Shown in pieces: positions 57,149-64,000 of a stretch of 64,000 nucleotides of DNA (position 1 is the stretch's first letter; every line of letters begins with the position of its first letter). Under the pieces are notes generated by a model. The model had not been told where the DNA came from and ran no database searches. It saw nothing but the letters and a program-made list of their open reading frames with translations. Source of the stretch: Methylophaga thalassica (GTDB lineage Bacteria; Pseudomonadota; Gammaproteobacteria; Nitrosococcales; Methylophagaceae). The position numbers were made by a program, and so were the translations under genes. The stretch is from contig NZ_BSND01000013.1 in assembly GCF_030159795.1 (NCBI RefSeq), positions 62,001 through 126,000 of the forward strand, read 5' to 3'.

Positions 57149-58018
57149 ATGCGAGGCATTGTGAAGTACAGCACGGCAGTGACCGTTGCTTTAGCCCTGA
57201 GCCTGGGGCTGAGTGGTTGTGGTAACCCACTGAAAAAGTCTGATGATGTAGAAATTTCTACAGAAGGTAAAACCTTATTTGAAACAGGTTTGCAGTACGT
57301 CAAAATTGTTGATCGCGATGTTCCAGGTGTGGCAAACGATCACCCCTACTCAATTTCACCAGACACGATGCGTTCAGTTTTAGAATCGCTTTATGTGAAT
57401 GAAAAGGTGTTGTTTAATCAGCGTCAAAATCCGCTGTTTTCACCTGCAGAGTTACAGATTCTGAGTAATGGTTTAGCGAATGGTTTAGGCCGTGCTCAGC
57501 CAAATGAAGATGTTACCTTTGTTACATTGGGTGTGCATCAGGGTATGATTGCCAAAGAGCGTCAAAGTGATAGTGGTCGTGTTTTCATGAGTGGTGGTCG
57601 CTTGAACATTATCTTCGGTTTGTTACACGAAGATTATCGTGACAAAGACCAATACACCGGTCAGGAAATTGACCGCCGCGTTAACCCACTGTTACCGGGT
57701 ACCAGAAAGTTTGATTCTGAACCCGCTGTAAGAGTGGCGCTTGATAATGGTATGTCATATCACATTGATCCTGAAACAGGTAAAGAGAGAACAGACTGGA
57801 TTGAGATTGATATTCCGACGGTTTTACAAACCATTGCTGAACGTCAAGCTGATTCAAAAGATGCGCTTATCAGTCCTGAGTTGAAAGAAGATATTGCACG
57901 TAATAAGCAAGAAACCAGCAATCTTCGTGATGACATGGCAAATATCAAAGAAGTCTTATTTGATATGAGCGAAAAAATGGATAAATTACAAAAAGAACTG
58001 GAAGCGTTGAAGAAATAA
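57149..58018 (+). CDS. Conserved lipoprotein of unknown function with C-terminal coiled coil
   Basis: Predicted lipoprotein of 289 residues. The signal peptide (about 1-23) ends in the lipobox LSGC with the acylated C24, followed by GNPLKKSDD. The middle (about 45-235) is a globular domain with motifs such as PYSISPDTMRSVLESLYVNE, FSPAELQILSNGLANGLG and RVFMSGGRLNIIFGLLHEDY. The last 45 residues are a clear coiled coil (LRDDMANIKEVLFDMSEKMD). I do not recognise a named family. Its own AACGAGGAAG ribosome-binding site and strong terminator suggest it can be expressed alone, though it is only 28 bases after gpsA. Confidence 0.75.
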   Translation: MRGIVKYSTAVTVALALSLGLSGCGNPLKKSDDVEISTEGKTLFETGLQYVKIVDRDVPGVANDHPYSISPDTMRSVLESLYVNEKVLFNQRQNPLFSPAELQILSNGLANGLGRAQPNEDVTFVTLGVHQGMIAKERQSDSGRVFMSGGRLNIIFGLLHEDYRDKDQYTGQEIDRRVNPLLPGTRKFDSEPAVRVALDNGMSYHIDPETGKERTDWIEIDIPTVLQTIAERQADSKDALISPELKEDIARNKQETSNLRDDMANIKEVLFDMSEKMDKLQKELEALKK

Positions 58019-58041
58019 TTCTAGGTATTTATTCAAACATT

Positions 58042-58065
58042 AAAGGGGCTTTCAGCCCCTTTTTT
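58042..58065 (+). terminator. Rho-independent terminator after the lipoprotein gene
   Basis: AAAGGGGCT-TTC-AGCCCCTTT forms a 9-bp stem with a three-base loop, ending in a six-T run. It closes the rhodanese-grxC-secB-gpsA-lipoprotein run. Confidence 0.9.
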
Positions 58066-58076
58066 GTTGCTGTCAT

Positions 58077-59249
58077 TCAGAGTTGATAGCGGCGGTCGTT
58101 TATTGAAAGCCGCGCTAACAATTCAAGGTTTTTAGTTAGACTCAACACTTTAAACTGCTGGCCCATCTGGTTTGGCATTAATAACTGCTTCAATCCTGCA
58201 CTCTGTTGTAACCAGTCAGCAGAAGGCGTGTCGGTGTGAAACGCTGCAGCAATATCGGTAATGCCGCCTGCCATCAGAAAGTCGCTTTGCTCATGGAACC
58301 CCGCCACATCCAGCCCTCTTTCAAAGGCGACATCAGCCAGTGTAGTAAATTCCGTGTGAGCGGTAATGTCCTGCAAACCAGGTAAATAAAAGGGATCATC
58401 ATTCAGTTGATGGCGATAGTAGCAGCATAAGGTCCCCTGCTTTCTTTCGTCGTTATAAAACGTGTTAAAGCTATAGCCATAATCAATTATAAAAAAAGCG
58501 CCTTTTTTTAGTGATTGGGCAACTGTACGTAACCATTGCTGCGAGGCTAAATGGATTTCGGTTTCGTAAATATCTGTTGAAATAAGCGTTTGAATGCGAG
58601 TCCCCTGCTGCATGAGTTCATCATCAGTCACAGGCATATCTCGCCAGGCAAAATAGTTATTGTTTAGACATACATGACGTTCATATAGCTGATGATCTTT
58701 TATTTTGATGAGGTTAACGGGCATGGCATCACATACTTCATTGGCTAGAATGACACCTTCAAACTGTTCAGGTAATTCATCTAACCAAACAAACCGATCT
58801 ATGTGTTCGGGTAAAAGTTGTCGAATATACTGTTGCTGGCGTTGGCGTAAATCAGCACTGATTTCCAGAATGTAATAAAACTCAGGCAGCTCATGGCTTT
58901 TTTCCAGATAGGTCATGATGTCTATGGCGAGTTGCCCACTGCCAGCACCAAATTCAAGAATATGTTTTTGGGTTTTCTGGGCAAAGACATCGATGATATG
59001 GTTGGCGATGCTATAACCAAAAAAAGAGCTGATTTCAGGGGCGGTGGTGAAATCGCCCTGCTCGCCAATTTTATGGCTGCCAGCACTGTAATAACCATAA
59101 CCTGGCGCGTACAAACAGGCATGCATATACTTGGCAAAACTGATTGTGCCACCTTCAGACTGTATTTGCTTTTTGATCAATTCTTTTAAAGCATCACTGT
59201 GTTGTTGCGCTTCAGGCGAAACAGTCGATAATGTGTGTTTATTATTCAT
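58077..59249 (-). CDS. SAM-dependent methyltransferase of the MidA/NDUFAF7 family
   Basis: Class I methyltransferase of 390 residues (DUF185). The N-terminus has ISFAKYMHACLYAPGYGYYS and GDFTTAPEISSFFGYSIANH, characteristic of the family. The SAM-binding glycine motif is HILEFGAGSGQLAIDIM, followed by YYILEISADLRQRQQQ and GVILANEVCDAMPVNLIKI. GAFFIIDYGYSFNTFYN carries the late conserved Asp-Tyr-Gly. The mitochondrial homologue methylates an arginine of complex I; the bacterial substrate is not settled. It is divergent from the folM-like gene, 16 bases apart. Confidence 0.9.
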   Translation of the reverse strand: MNNKHTLSTVSPEAQQHSDALKELIKKQIQSEGGTISFAKYMHACLYAPGYGYYSAGSHKIGEQGDFTTAPEISSFFGYSIANHIIDVFAQKTQKHILEFGAGSGQLAIDIMTYLEKSHELPEFYYILEISADLRQRQQQYIRQLLPEHIDRFVWLDELPEQFEGVILANEVCDAMPVNLIKIKDHQLYERHVCLNNNYFAWRDMPVTDDELMQQGTRIQTLISTDIYETEIHLASQQWLRTVAQSLKKGAFFIIDYGYSFNTFYNDERKQGTLCCYYRHQLNDDPFYLPGLQDITAHTEFTTLADVAFERGLDVAGFHEQSDFLMAGGITDIAAAFHTDTPSADWLQQSAGLKQLLMPNQMGQQFKVLSLTKNLELLARLSINDRRYQL

Positions 59250-59265
59250 CGTTGAGGAGTAGCAA

Positions 59266-59985
59266 TTGCATCAGGTTGTATTGGTGACAGGCACCAGTCG
59301 TCGAGTCGGTTTGCATATGGCTAAGCGATTCCATGAACAAGGATGTAATGTGCTTGCACATTACCGTACCGAGACTGATGGTGTCCAAGAAATGCGTGAA
59401 ATGGGTATTGATACCATTCAGGCAGACTTTAACTCCAAACAAGCTATCATGGCGTTTATTGAGGATTGCCAACAACGCTGTGAATCATTAAAAGCGATTA
59501 TTCATAATGCCTCATCATTTTCGCCGACAGATGATGATCTAGAAAAAGCCGCTCAGCAGTATGAACAATTTTTTTATGTACATATGATGGCACCCTTTTT
59601 GATTAATGAAGGACTCAAAAACAAGCTAAAAGGAGACGCTGACAAACCGGCGGATATTGTGCATATCACCGATATCAATGTTGAGAACCCAACACCGCGA
59701 TTTGATATTTATGGCACCACCAAGGCTGGCCTGCATAATATGATGCTGGTGTTGGCAAAAAAATATGCACCAGCAATCAAGGTCAATGCCGTTGCTCCCG
59801 GCCCTGTCTTGTTCACCGAGTCACATTCTGATGAGGTTCGTCAGCAGATGATGTCTGAAACACCACTAGCACGTGAAGGTGGTGCAGAGCCTGTTTTCCT
59901 GGCCGTCAAAAGTTTGTTAGACAATCCTTTCCTGACCGGTGTCTCAATTGCGGTGGATGGTGGTCGCCGACTCTCCAAACGATAA
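59266..59985 (+). CDS. folM: Short-chain dehydrogenase, FolM-like pteridine reductase
   Basis: Short-chain dehydrogenase of 239 residues. The cofactor motif is TGTSRRVGLHMA, the arginine-bearing TGxxxRxG form seen in pteridine reductase PTR1 and FolM, which reduce dihydromonapterin or dihydrofolate with NADPH. The catalytic Tyr-xxx-Lys is in DIYGTTKAGLHN, with NAVAPGPVLF following and a terminal VAVDGGRRLSK-like end. Translation starts at TTG with GAGGAG upstream. It is convergent with folK and folB, which supports a pterin role; other SDR functions cannot be excluded. Confidence 0.82.
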   Translation: MHQVVLVTGTSRRVGLHMAKRFHEQGCNVLAHYRTETDGVQEMREMGIDTIQADFNSKQAIMAFIEDCQQRCESLKAIIHNASSFSPTDDDLEKAAQQYEQFFYVHMMAPFLINEGLKNKLKGDADKPADIVHITDINVENPTPRFDIYGTTKAGLHNMMLVLAKKYAPAIKVNAVAPGPVLFTESHSDEVRQQMMSETPLAREGGAEPVFLAVKSLLDNPFLTGVSIAVDGGRRLSKR

Positions 59986-60450
59986 AGATCCCACCTGGAT
60001 TTTGGTGCCATTTTGTATTTGGCTGTTAAGTGGTTGATCACTTAAAAATTTAAACAATTCATCAATTAAGGGATACAGAAAATATTCATCTGTGATTTCC
60101 CGAGCCGGGGTATTCAGACCGTCAGGCACCGTAAGAGAGCACAGAATATCCAGATCCGCTGGCCGATCTTTGTGTTTACGATCAGGATCTTCACGATCAC
60201 GGCCTAGTCTCATCTCTATCGCGTTACAGATGTCTTTCAGTTTGTCTTGTGGCATATCCGTCTCAATAAAGGCGACGGCGTTCAGGAAAAAGTGCTGGCT
60301 ATTCATGCCTACCGGTGGAATATGCAAAATCCGGCTGATATCAAAACGCTCAAAATGCGCTAGCAACAGATCGACCATGCTTGAAAAGTTTTCAAACGGA
60401 TCGATATTGCAGCCCAGTCCAAGTAGGTAGCCGTGTCTTTGTTTATGCAT
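59944..60450 (-). CDS. folK: 2-amino-4-hydroxy-6-hydroxymethyldihydropteridine pyrophosphokinase
   Basis: Adds pyrophosphate to 6-hydroxymethyl-dihydropterin, the substrate of dihydropteroate synthase. The 168 residues keep the family pattern: YLLGLGCNIDPFENFSSMVD at the start, NAVAFIETDMPQDKLKDICN and the metal-binding RPADLDILCSL, with LGRDREDPDRKHKDRP before it. The pattern is diverged from E. coli HPPK but complete. It is coupled to folB by a TAATG overlap and its 3' end overlaps the folM-like gene by 42 bases on the other strand. Confidence 0.9.
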   Translation of the reverse strand: MHKQRHGYLLGLGCNIDPFENFSSMVDLLLAHFERFDISRILHIPPVGMNSQHFFLNAVAFIETDMPQDKLKDICNAIEMRLGRDREDPDRKHKDRPADLDILCSLTVPDGLNTPAREITDEYFLYPLIDELFKFLSDQPLNSQIQNGTKIQVGSLSFGESATTIHRN

Positions 60451-60800
60451 TATTTGCTACGTTCAATCACAATTCGAGCCGTATTTTGACCGTGTAAGGC
60501 GACGGGCTTACTCAGCGTCAGTTTGAGTTTGGGAATTGAGAACTCATTGAGTAACATTTGGGCGAGATCTTCAGCCAGTGTTTCAATAAGCTGATAGTCA
60601 CTGGCTTTAACAAAATTAACTATTTTTTGGGCAATAGCACCATAGTCCAGTGTGTTGCTGATATCGTCTGTTTCCGCAGCTTGACGAATATCCCAGTCCA
60701 TTTCGAGATCAAAAGTCAGGGTTTGTTGTGTGTGTCTTTCCCAGTCGTAAATACCAATAATGGTGTCGATTTTAAGGTCGTTAAGAAAAATTTTATCCAT
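60450..60800 (-). CDS. folB: Dihydroneopterin aldolase
   Basis: Cleaves dihydroneopterin to 6-hydroxymethyl-dihydropterin and glycolaldehyde. From the chosen start, 116 residues read MDKIFLNDLKIDTIIGIYDW with the active-site region and catalytic contacts SNTLDYGAIAQKIVNFV, YQLIETLAEDLAQML (Glu) and a conserved LSKPVALHGQNTARIVIER with the catalytic Lys. The frame extends 18 codons upstream to 60854, but that part is atypical. It overlaps folK in TAATG fashion and is divergent from plsY. The folB-plsY-tsaD neighbourhood is common in gammaproteobacteria. Confidence 0.93.
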   Translation of the reverse strand: MDKIFLNDLKIDTIIGIYDWERHTQQTLTFDLEMDWDIRQAAETDDISNTLDYGAIAQKIVNFVKASDYQLIETLAEDLAQMLLNEFSIPKLKLTLSKPVALHGQNTARIVIERSK

Positions 60801-60879
60801 GTCTCGATCTGTCAAAGGGTGGCAATCATTGATTCGCGACCTATAATGTCGCAACGTTTTTAAAAGGTAGCATCATATC

Positions 60880-61476
60880 ATGCTTGAGACTTATGCCTTA
60901 CCCGTCATTTTATTGGTGGTCGCTTATCTTTTTGGCTCATTATCGAGTGCGATCATTTTATGTAAGCTGGCAGGCTTGCCGGACCCACGAACTCAGGGCT
61001 CAGGTAATCCCGGTGCAACTAACGTACTGCGATTTGGCGGTAAAAAACTGGCAGCAACTGTCTTGCTGTTTGATGTTTTGAAAGGCGTCATTCCGGTAGC
61101 AATTGCATATGCCATCGGCCTTGATATGGTGTGGGTCGCCGCAACAGCGTTTGCCGCCTTTTTAGGTCACCTGTTTCCGATCTTTTTTGAATTCAAAGGT
61201 GGCAAAGGGGTCGCTACCGCATTGGGTGGCTTTATCGCTCTATCACCGATACTGGCCGCAGCAGGATTAGTCACTTGGTTAGTGGTGTTTGCTGTGACAC
61301 GTATATCGTCTCTATCTGCCTTAGTGGCTGCTGCCCTTACCCCGGTTTATAGTTTGTGGCTTATCGATAGTGTCAATGCGCGTTGGATTATTCTACTGAC
61401 TGCCTTGTTCTTAATTGCCCGTCATCACGGTAATATCCGTCGCCTACTGGCTAAGGAAGAGTCAAAGTCTGGCTAA
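60880..61476 (+). CDS. plsY: Acyl-phosphate:glycerol-3-phosphate acyltransferase
   Basis: Integral membrane enzyme that acylates the sn-1 position of glycerol 3-phosphate with acyl phosphate. The 198 residues have five hydrophobic segments and the three PlsY motifs: AYLFGSLSSAIILCKL, the phosphate-binding GSGNPGATNVLRFGGKK, and FFEFKGGKGVATALGGFIA. The last part (LIARHHGNIRRLL) is also conserved. It is transcribed toward tsaD, whose stop lies two bases beyond its own. Confidence 0.96.
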   Translation: MLETYALPVILLVVAYLFGSLSSAIILCKLAGLPDPRTQGSGNPGATNVLRFGGKKLAATVLLFDVLKGVIPVAIAYAIGLDMVWVAATAFAAFLGHLFPIFFEFKGGKGVATALGGFIALSPILAAAGLVTWLVVFAVTRISSLSALVAAALTPVYSLWLIDSVNARWIILLTALFLIARHHGNIRRLLAKEESKSG

Positions 61477-61478
61477 AG

Positions 61479-62486
61479 CTAGGGTGGGCTGAGTTCGTTA
61501 AGTGGCCAGCGCGGTCTGACAGTGAAGCTCGGTATTTCCTGATGTTTCATTGCTTGATGGCGCATGGCACCAGCAAAAGCAATCATGGCACCATTGTCAC
61601 TGCAAAATTGTTGCCGAGGATAAAAAACGTCAACGCCTTTCATTGAATCTAATTTTTGGCGTAATGCTTTATTTGCACTTACCCCACCGGCGACAACTAA
61701 TCGCTTATGTCCGGTCTGTTTCAACGCCCTTTTACATTTGATAGCCAGTGTTTCAACCACCGCAGTTTGAAAAGCCAGTGCAATATCGGCTTTATCTTGA
61801 TCGGATTGCTCTGTTTCCATCCAGGTATTCATCGCAAATGTTTTTAAGCCACTAAAGCTGAAGTCCAAACCGGGACGATTAGTCATAGGCCGAGGAAACA
61901 CAAAGCGATCGGCGACACCTTGTTCTGCCTTGGCCGCAAGGTATGGGCCGCCTGGATAATCCATGCCTAAAAGTTTGGCTGTTTTATCAAAAGCCTCACC
62001 TACCGCATCATCAATCGATTCACCTAGTAGTTCATACTGGCCAATACCTCTTACATCCACCAATTGGGTGTGGCCGCCGGACACTAGTAGTGAGACAAAG
62101 GGGAAAGCCGGTGCAGGTTCTTCCAGTATAGGTGACAGCAAATGTCCTTCCATGTGATTGACGGCTAAAGCGGGAATATTTAACGCCCAGGCTAAACTGC
62201 GGCCGATTGCTGCGCCAACTAACAGAGCGCCAGCTAGGCCAGGTCCTGCTGTATAAGCGACAGCATCAATGTCTGCAGTGGTTAAGGACGCAGCATTTAA
62301 TACTTCTTCAATAAGTGGTAATGTTTTACGGATATGATCTCTGGAAGCCAGTTCTGGCACGACACCACCATACTCAGCATGCATAGCGATCTGACTAAAT
62401 AAGCGGTGAGCGAGCAACCCTTTTTCCGTGTCGTAAATAGCGACACCGGTTTCGTCACATGAAGATTCAATACCTAAAACACGCAT
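61479..62486 (-). CDS. tsaD: tRNA N6-adenosine threonylcarbamoyltransferase TsaD
   Basis: Catalytic subunit of the complex that installs t6A37 in ANN-decoding tRNAs. The 335 residues start [19 protein letters not shown]. Metal-binding [10 protein letters not shown] (about 110-120), the nucleotide-binding [14 protein letters not shown] and the late [16 protein letters not shown] and [14 protein letters not shown] are all present. The ATG at 62486 is preceded by AGGA at six bases and gives the family length; in-frame starts up to 62597 would add a 37-residue tail reaching into the rpsU promoter. It is divergent from rpsU, as in E. coli. Confidence 0.96.
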   Translation of the reverse strand: MRVLGIESSCDETGVAIYDTEKGLLAHRLFSQIAMHAEYGGVVPELASRDHIRKTLPLIEEVLNAASLTTADIDAVAYTAGPGLAGALLVGAAIGRSLAWALNIPALAVNHMEGHLLSPILEEPAPAFPFVSLLVSGGHTQLVDVRGIGQYELLGESIDDAVGEAFDKTAKLLGMDYPGGPYLAAKAEQGVADRFVFPRPMTNRPGLDFSFSGLKTFAMNTWMETEQSDQDKADIALAFQTAVVETLAIKCKRALKQTGHKRLVVAGGVSANKALRQKLDSMKGVDVFYPRQQFCSDNGAMIAFAGAMRHQAMKHQEIPSFTVRPRWPLNELSPP

Positions 62487-62556
62487 TTTTTTCCTAAGCT
62501 TCAGCATTAATACCTGACTATTATGCCCTTTTTTATAAATAAAGTGATTTAACTGT

Positions 62557-62584
62557 TTGCTTTCTGGTGAATATTTCGTACAAT
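62557..62584 (+). promoter_or_regulatory. Predicted sigma-70 promoter of rpsU
   Basis: TTGCTT (62557-62562), a 16-base spacer and TACAAT (62579-62584) resemble -35 and -10 hexamers. They lie about 40-70 bases before the rpsU start, which has AGGGAG upstream. This would drive rpsU-yqeY-dnaG. Confidence 0.5.
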
Positions 62585-62624
62585 TAGGGGTTTCCATACA
62601 AGAATTGTTTAGGGAGTTTTTTGA

Positions 62625-62840
62625 ATGCCTGCAGTAAGAGTAAAAGAGAACGAACCATTTGACGTCGCTCTACGTCGTTTTAAACGTGCATGTGAGAAAG
62701 CTGGCACAGTTGCTGAAGCCCGTGCTCGTGAAGCTTATGAAAAACCAACTACTGTACGTAAACGTGCCGCAGCCGCAGCCGTAAAACGTCACCAGAAGAA
62801 ACTGTCTCGCGAAAACGCAAGCCGTATCCGTCTTTACTAA
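62625..62840 (+). CDS. rpsU: 30S ribosomal protein S21
   Basis: Small basic ribosomal protein of 71 residues that associates with the 16S 3' end and is needed for initiation on structured mRNAs. The family pattern is clear: [40 protein letters not shown] and a Lys/Arg-rich end [20 protein letters not shown]. It is the first gene of the macromolecular-synthesis operon, with yqeY inserted before dnaG. Confidence 0.97.
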   Translation: MPAVRVKENEPFDVALRRFKRACEKAGTVAEARAREAYEKPTTVRKRAAAAAVKRHQKKLSRENASRIRLY

Positions 62841-62872
62841 AATCGCTATATTCAGAGACTAAACTAAATATC

Positions 62873-63334
62873 ATGCCTGCAGAAGCCAGCCCGTTAAAAG
62901 TTACTATTCAAGACAGCATCAAAGATGCGATGCGCGCCAAAGACAAAGAACGTCTTGCAGTGTTACGTCAAATTTCAGCTGCCATCAAGCAAGTTGAAGT
63001 AGATAACCGGGTTGACCTTTCTGACGATGATATTGTCGTTATCCTGACCAAAATGATCAAACAACGTCGTGAAGCATTAGAACAATACGAAAATGCTTCT
63101 CGTGCGGATTTGGCGGATATCGAAAAGGCTGAACTCGTGGTCATTGAAGAGTTTATGCCTGAGCAACTCTCTGAAGAAGAAATTGCGCAAGCTATTCAAT
63201 CAGCCATTGATGAAGCGGGTGCAAGTAGCATTAAAGACATGGGCGCAGTCATGAATGTGTTGCGACCAAAAATTCAAGGCCGTGCTGACATGGCCGCAGT
63301 AAGTGGACAAGTTAAATCAGCGTTGAGCAATTAA
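62873..63334 (+). CDS. YqeY-family protein (GatB/YqeY tRNA-binding-like domain)
   Basis: Protein of 153 residues related to the C-terminal domain of the GatB amidotransferase subunit. The N-terminal helical half contains IQDSIKDAMRAKDKERLAVL and RQISAAIKQVEVD, and the C-terminal half EQLSEEEIAQAIQSAIDEAG and IQGRADMAAVSGQVKSAL. The family is thought to bind tRNA, without a known reaction. It is placed between rpsU and dnaG, as in many gammaproteobacteria. No strong ribosome-binding site is visible, so it may depend on translation of rpsU, 32 bases upstream. Confidence 0.93.
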   Translation: MPAEASPLKVTIQDSIKDAMRAKDKERLAVLRQISAAIKQVEVDNRVDLSDDDIVVILTKMIKQRREALEQYENASRADLADIEKAELVVIEEFMPEQLSEEEIAQAIQSAIDEAGASSIKDMGAVMNVLRPKIQGRADMAAVSGQVKSALSN

Positions 63335-63405
63335 AACAGCCACGCTGCCGTATCTCATCAAGATATGGTTAATATTTACAGCAAATTTCAGCCATAATAA
63401 CTAAT

Positions 63406-64000
63406 ATGGCTGGTCAAATACCCCCACAATTCATTGATGAGTTGCTAGCCCGGGTCGATATCGTCGATATCATTGATACCCGGGTTGCACTGAAGAAAGC
63501 AGGCAAGAATTTGCATGCCTGCTGTCCTTTTCATAATGAAAAAACCCCCTCGTTTACAGTCAGTCCGGATAAGCAGTTCTATCACTGCTTTGGTTGTGGA
63601 GCCCATGGCACGGCGATAGGGTTTCTGATGGAATATGATCAGTTAAGCTTTCCTGAAGCTATTCAGGAATTGGCTGATCAGGTTGGCATGACCGTGCCTA
63701 CCACGCAAAATGTTTCACAATCACCTCAGCAGAAAAACCTTTATGACCTGATGGACAAGGTCAGTCAGTTTTATGTCCATCAATTACAAACGCATCCAGA
63801 CAGACAGGTTTTTGTCGATTATTTAAAGTCCAGAGGCTTATCCAAAAACACCATAGAGACCTTTGGAATCGGTATGGCGCCCGATGGCTGGGATAATGTT
63901 TTAAAGACATTTGGTTCATCTCAGACACTGGTGAAACAGCTTCTCGATACTGGCCTGCTAATCAAAAATGATGCTGGGCGGACCTATGACCGTTTTCGTC
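63406..64000 (+). CDS. dnaG: DNA primase (N-terminal part, cut by window edge)
   Basis: Synthesises RNA primers for replication. Only the first 198 residues are in the window. They hold the CHC2 zinc-binding domain (NLHACCPFHNEKTPSFTVSP, then FYHCFGCGAHGTAIGFLME) that recognises the template, and the start of the RNA-polymerase domain (SKNTIETFGIGMAPDGWD). The ATG at 63406 begins MAGQIPPQFIDELLARVDIV, the expected N-terminus. It is the third gene of rpsU-yqeY-dnaG; rpoD probably follows outside the window. Confidence 0.95.
   Translation, partial: MAGQIPPQFIDELLARVDIVDIIDTRVALKKAGKNLHACCPFHNEKTPSFTVSPDKQFYHCFGCGAHGTAIGFLMEYDQLSFPEAIQELADQVGMTVPTTQNVSQSPQQKNLYDLMDKVSQFYVHQLQTHPDRQVFVDYLKSRGLSKNTIETFGIGMAPDGWDNVLKTFGSSQTLVKQLLDTGLLIKNDAGRTYDRFR

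Noticed and set aside
62487-62597. 37-residue N-terminal extension of TsaD
   Set aside because: AGGA before the internal ATG and family length favour 62486; the extension overlaps the rpsU promoter region.

Overview
The window is a contiguous stretch of core chromosome from a moderately AT-rich gammaproteobacterium. The C1 genes point to a methylotroph, most likely close to Methylophaga. It encodes the whole formyltransferase/hydrolase complex (fhcB-A-D-C, 12.7-17.4 kb) and a second operon of methanofuran/tetrahydromethanopterin biosynthesis type (flavoprotein, dihydropteroate-synthase-like protein, DUF447 protein, MfnB; 40.0-43.3 kb). The rest is typical gammaproteobacterial housekeeping: argS-priA, hisBHAFIE-tatABC, recF-gyrB, metE/metR, gpmI-envC-ctpA, secB-gpsA, tsaD/plsY/folBK and rpsU-yqeY-dnaG. 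I saw no insertion sequence, prophage, CRISPR array, tRNA or rRNA. Intergenic gaps are short; the longest is 286 bases (22149-22434).

Layout. 1-2.8 kb: C-terminal part of an RND efflux pump. 2.8-7.5 kb: GNAT acetyltransferase and a FecI/FecR/TonB-receptor iron module behind a Fur box. 7.7-11.6 kb: small envelope and accessory proteins (VOC, MgtC, lipocalin, MAPEG, hydrolase, DM13, DUF4124). 11.6-17.4 kb: fbp and the fhc operon. 17.5-22.1 kb: SPOR protein, argS, priA. 22.15-22.43 kb: a DnaA-box cluster that looks like a replication origin. 22.4-28.8 kb: folA, small proteins, and the his-hit-tat operon. 28.9-30.5 kb: an FNR/ANR regulator and its likely target ompW. 30.5-34.0 kb: murJ, a SCO-like protein, oxyR, rubredoxin. 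34.2-39.8 kb: recF (carrying two parS-like sites), gyrB, cytochrome b561, NDH-2. 40.0-44.3 kb: C1-cofactor operon and a periplasmic DNA ligase. 44.4-49.8 kb: DUF2798/LysR pair, metE/metR, a double-receiver response regulator. 49.8-57.1 kb: DJ-1, ctpA, envC and gpmI facing an ArsR-type regulator, rhodanese, grxC, secB and gpsA. 57.1-62.5 kb: a lipoprotein, a MidA-like methyltransferase, folM-like SDR, folK, folB, plsY, tsaD. 62.6-64 kb: rpsU, yqeY and the start of dnaG.

How the genes fit together. FhcABCD moves formyl groups from tetrahydromethanopterin through methanofuran to formate, and the 40-43 kb operon makes parts of those cofactors. Fbp serves sugar-phosphate rearrangement in C1 assimilation or gluconeogenesis. 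The chromosome-maintenance signals are the most notable part. Three perfect DnaA boxes with adjacent GATC-rich repeats lie between priA and folA. Two parS-like palindromes lie about 12-13 kb away inside recF. Together they suggest that the window spans or adjoins the replication origin, although dnaA and dnaN are not present here.
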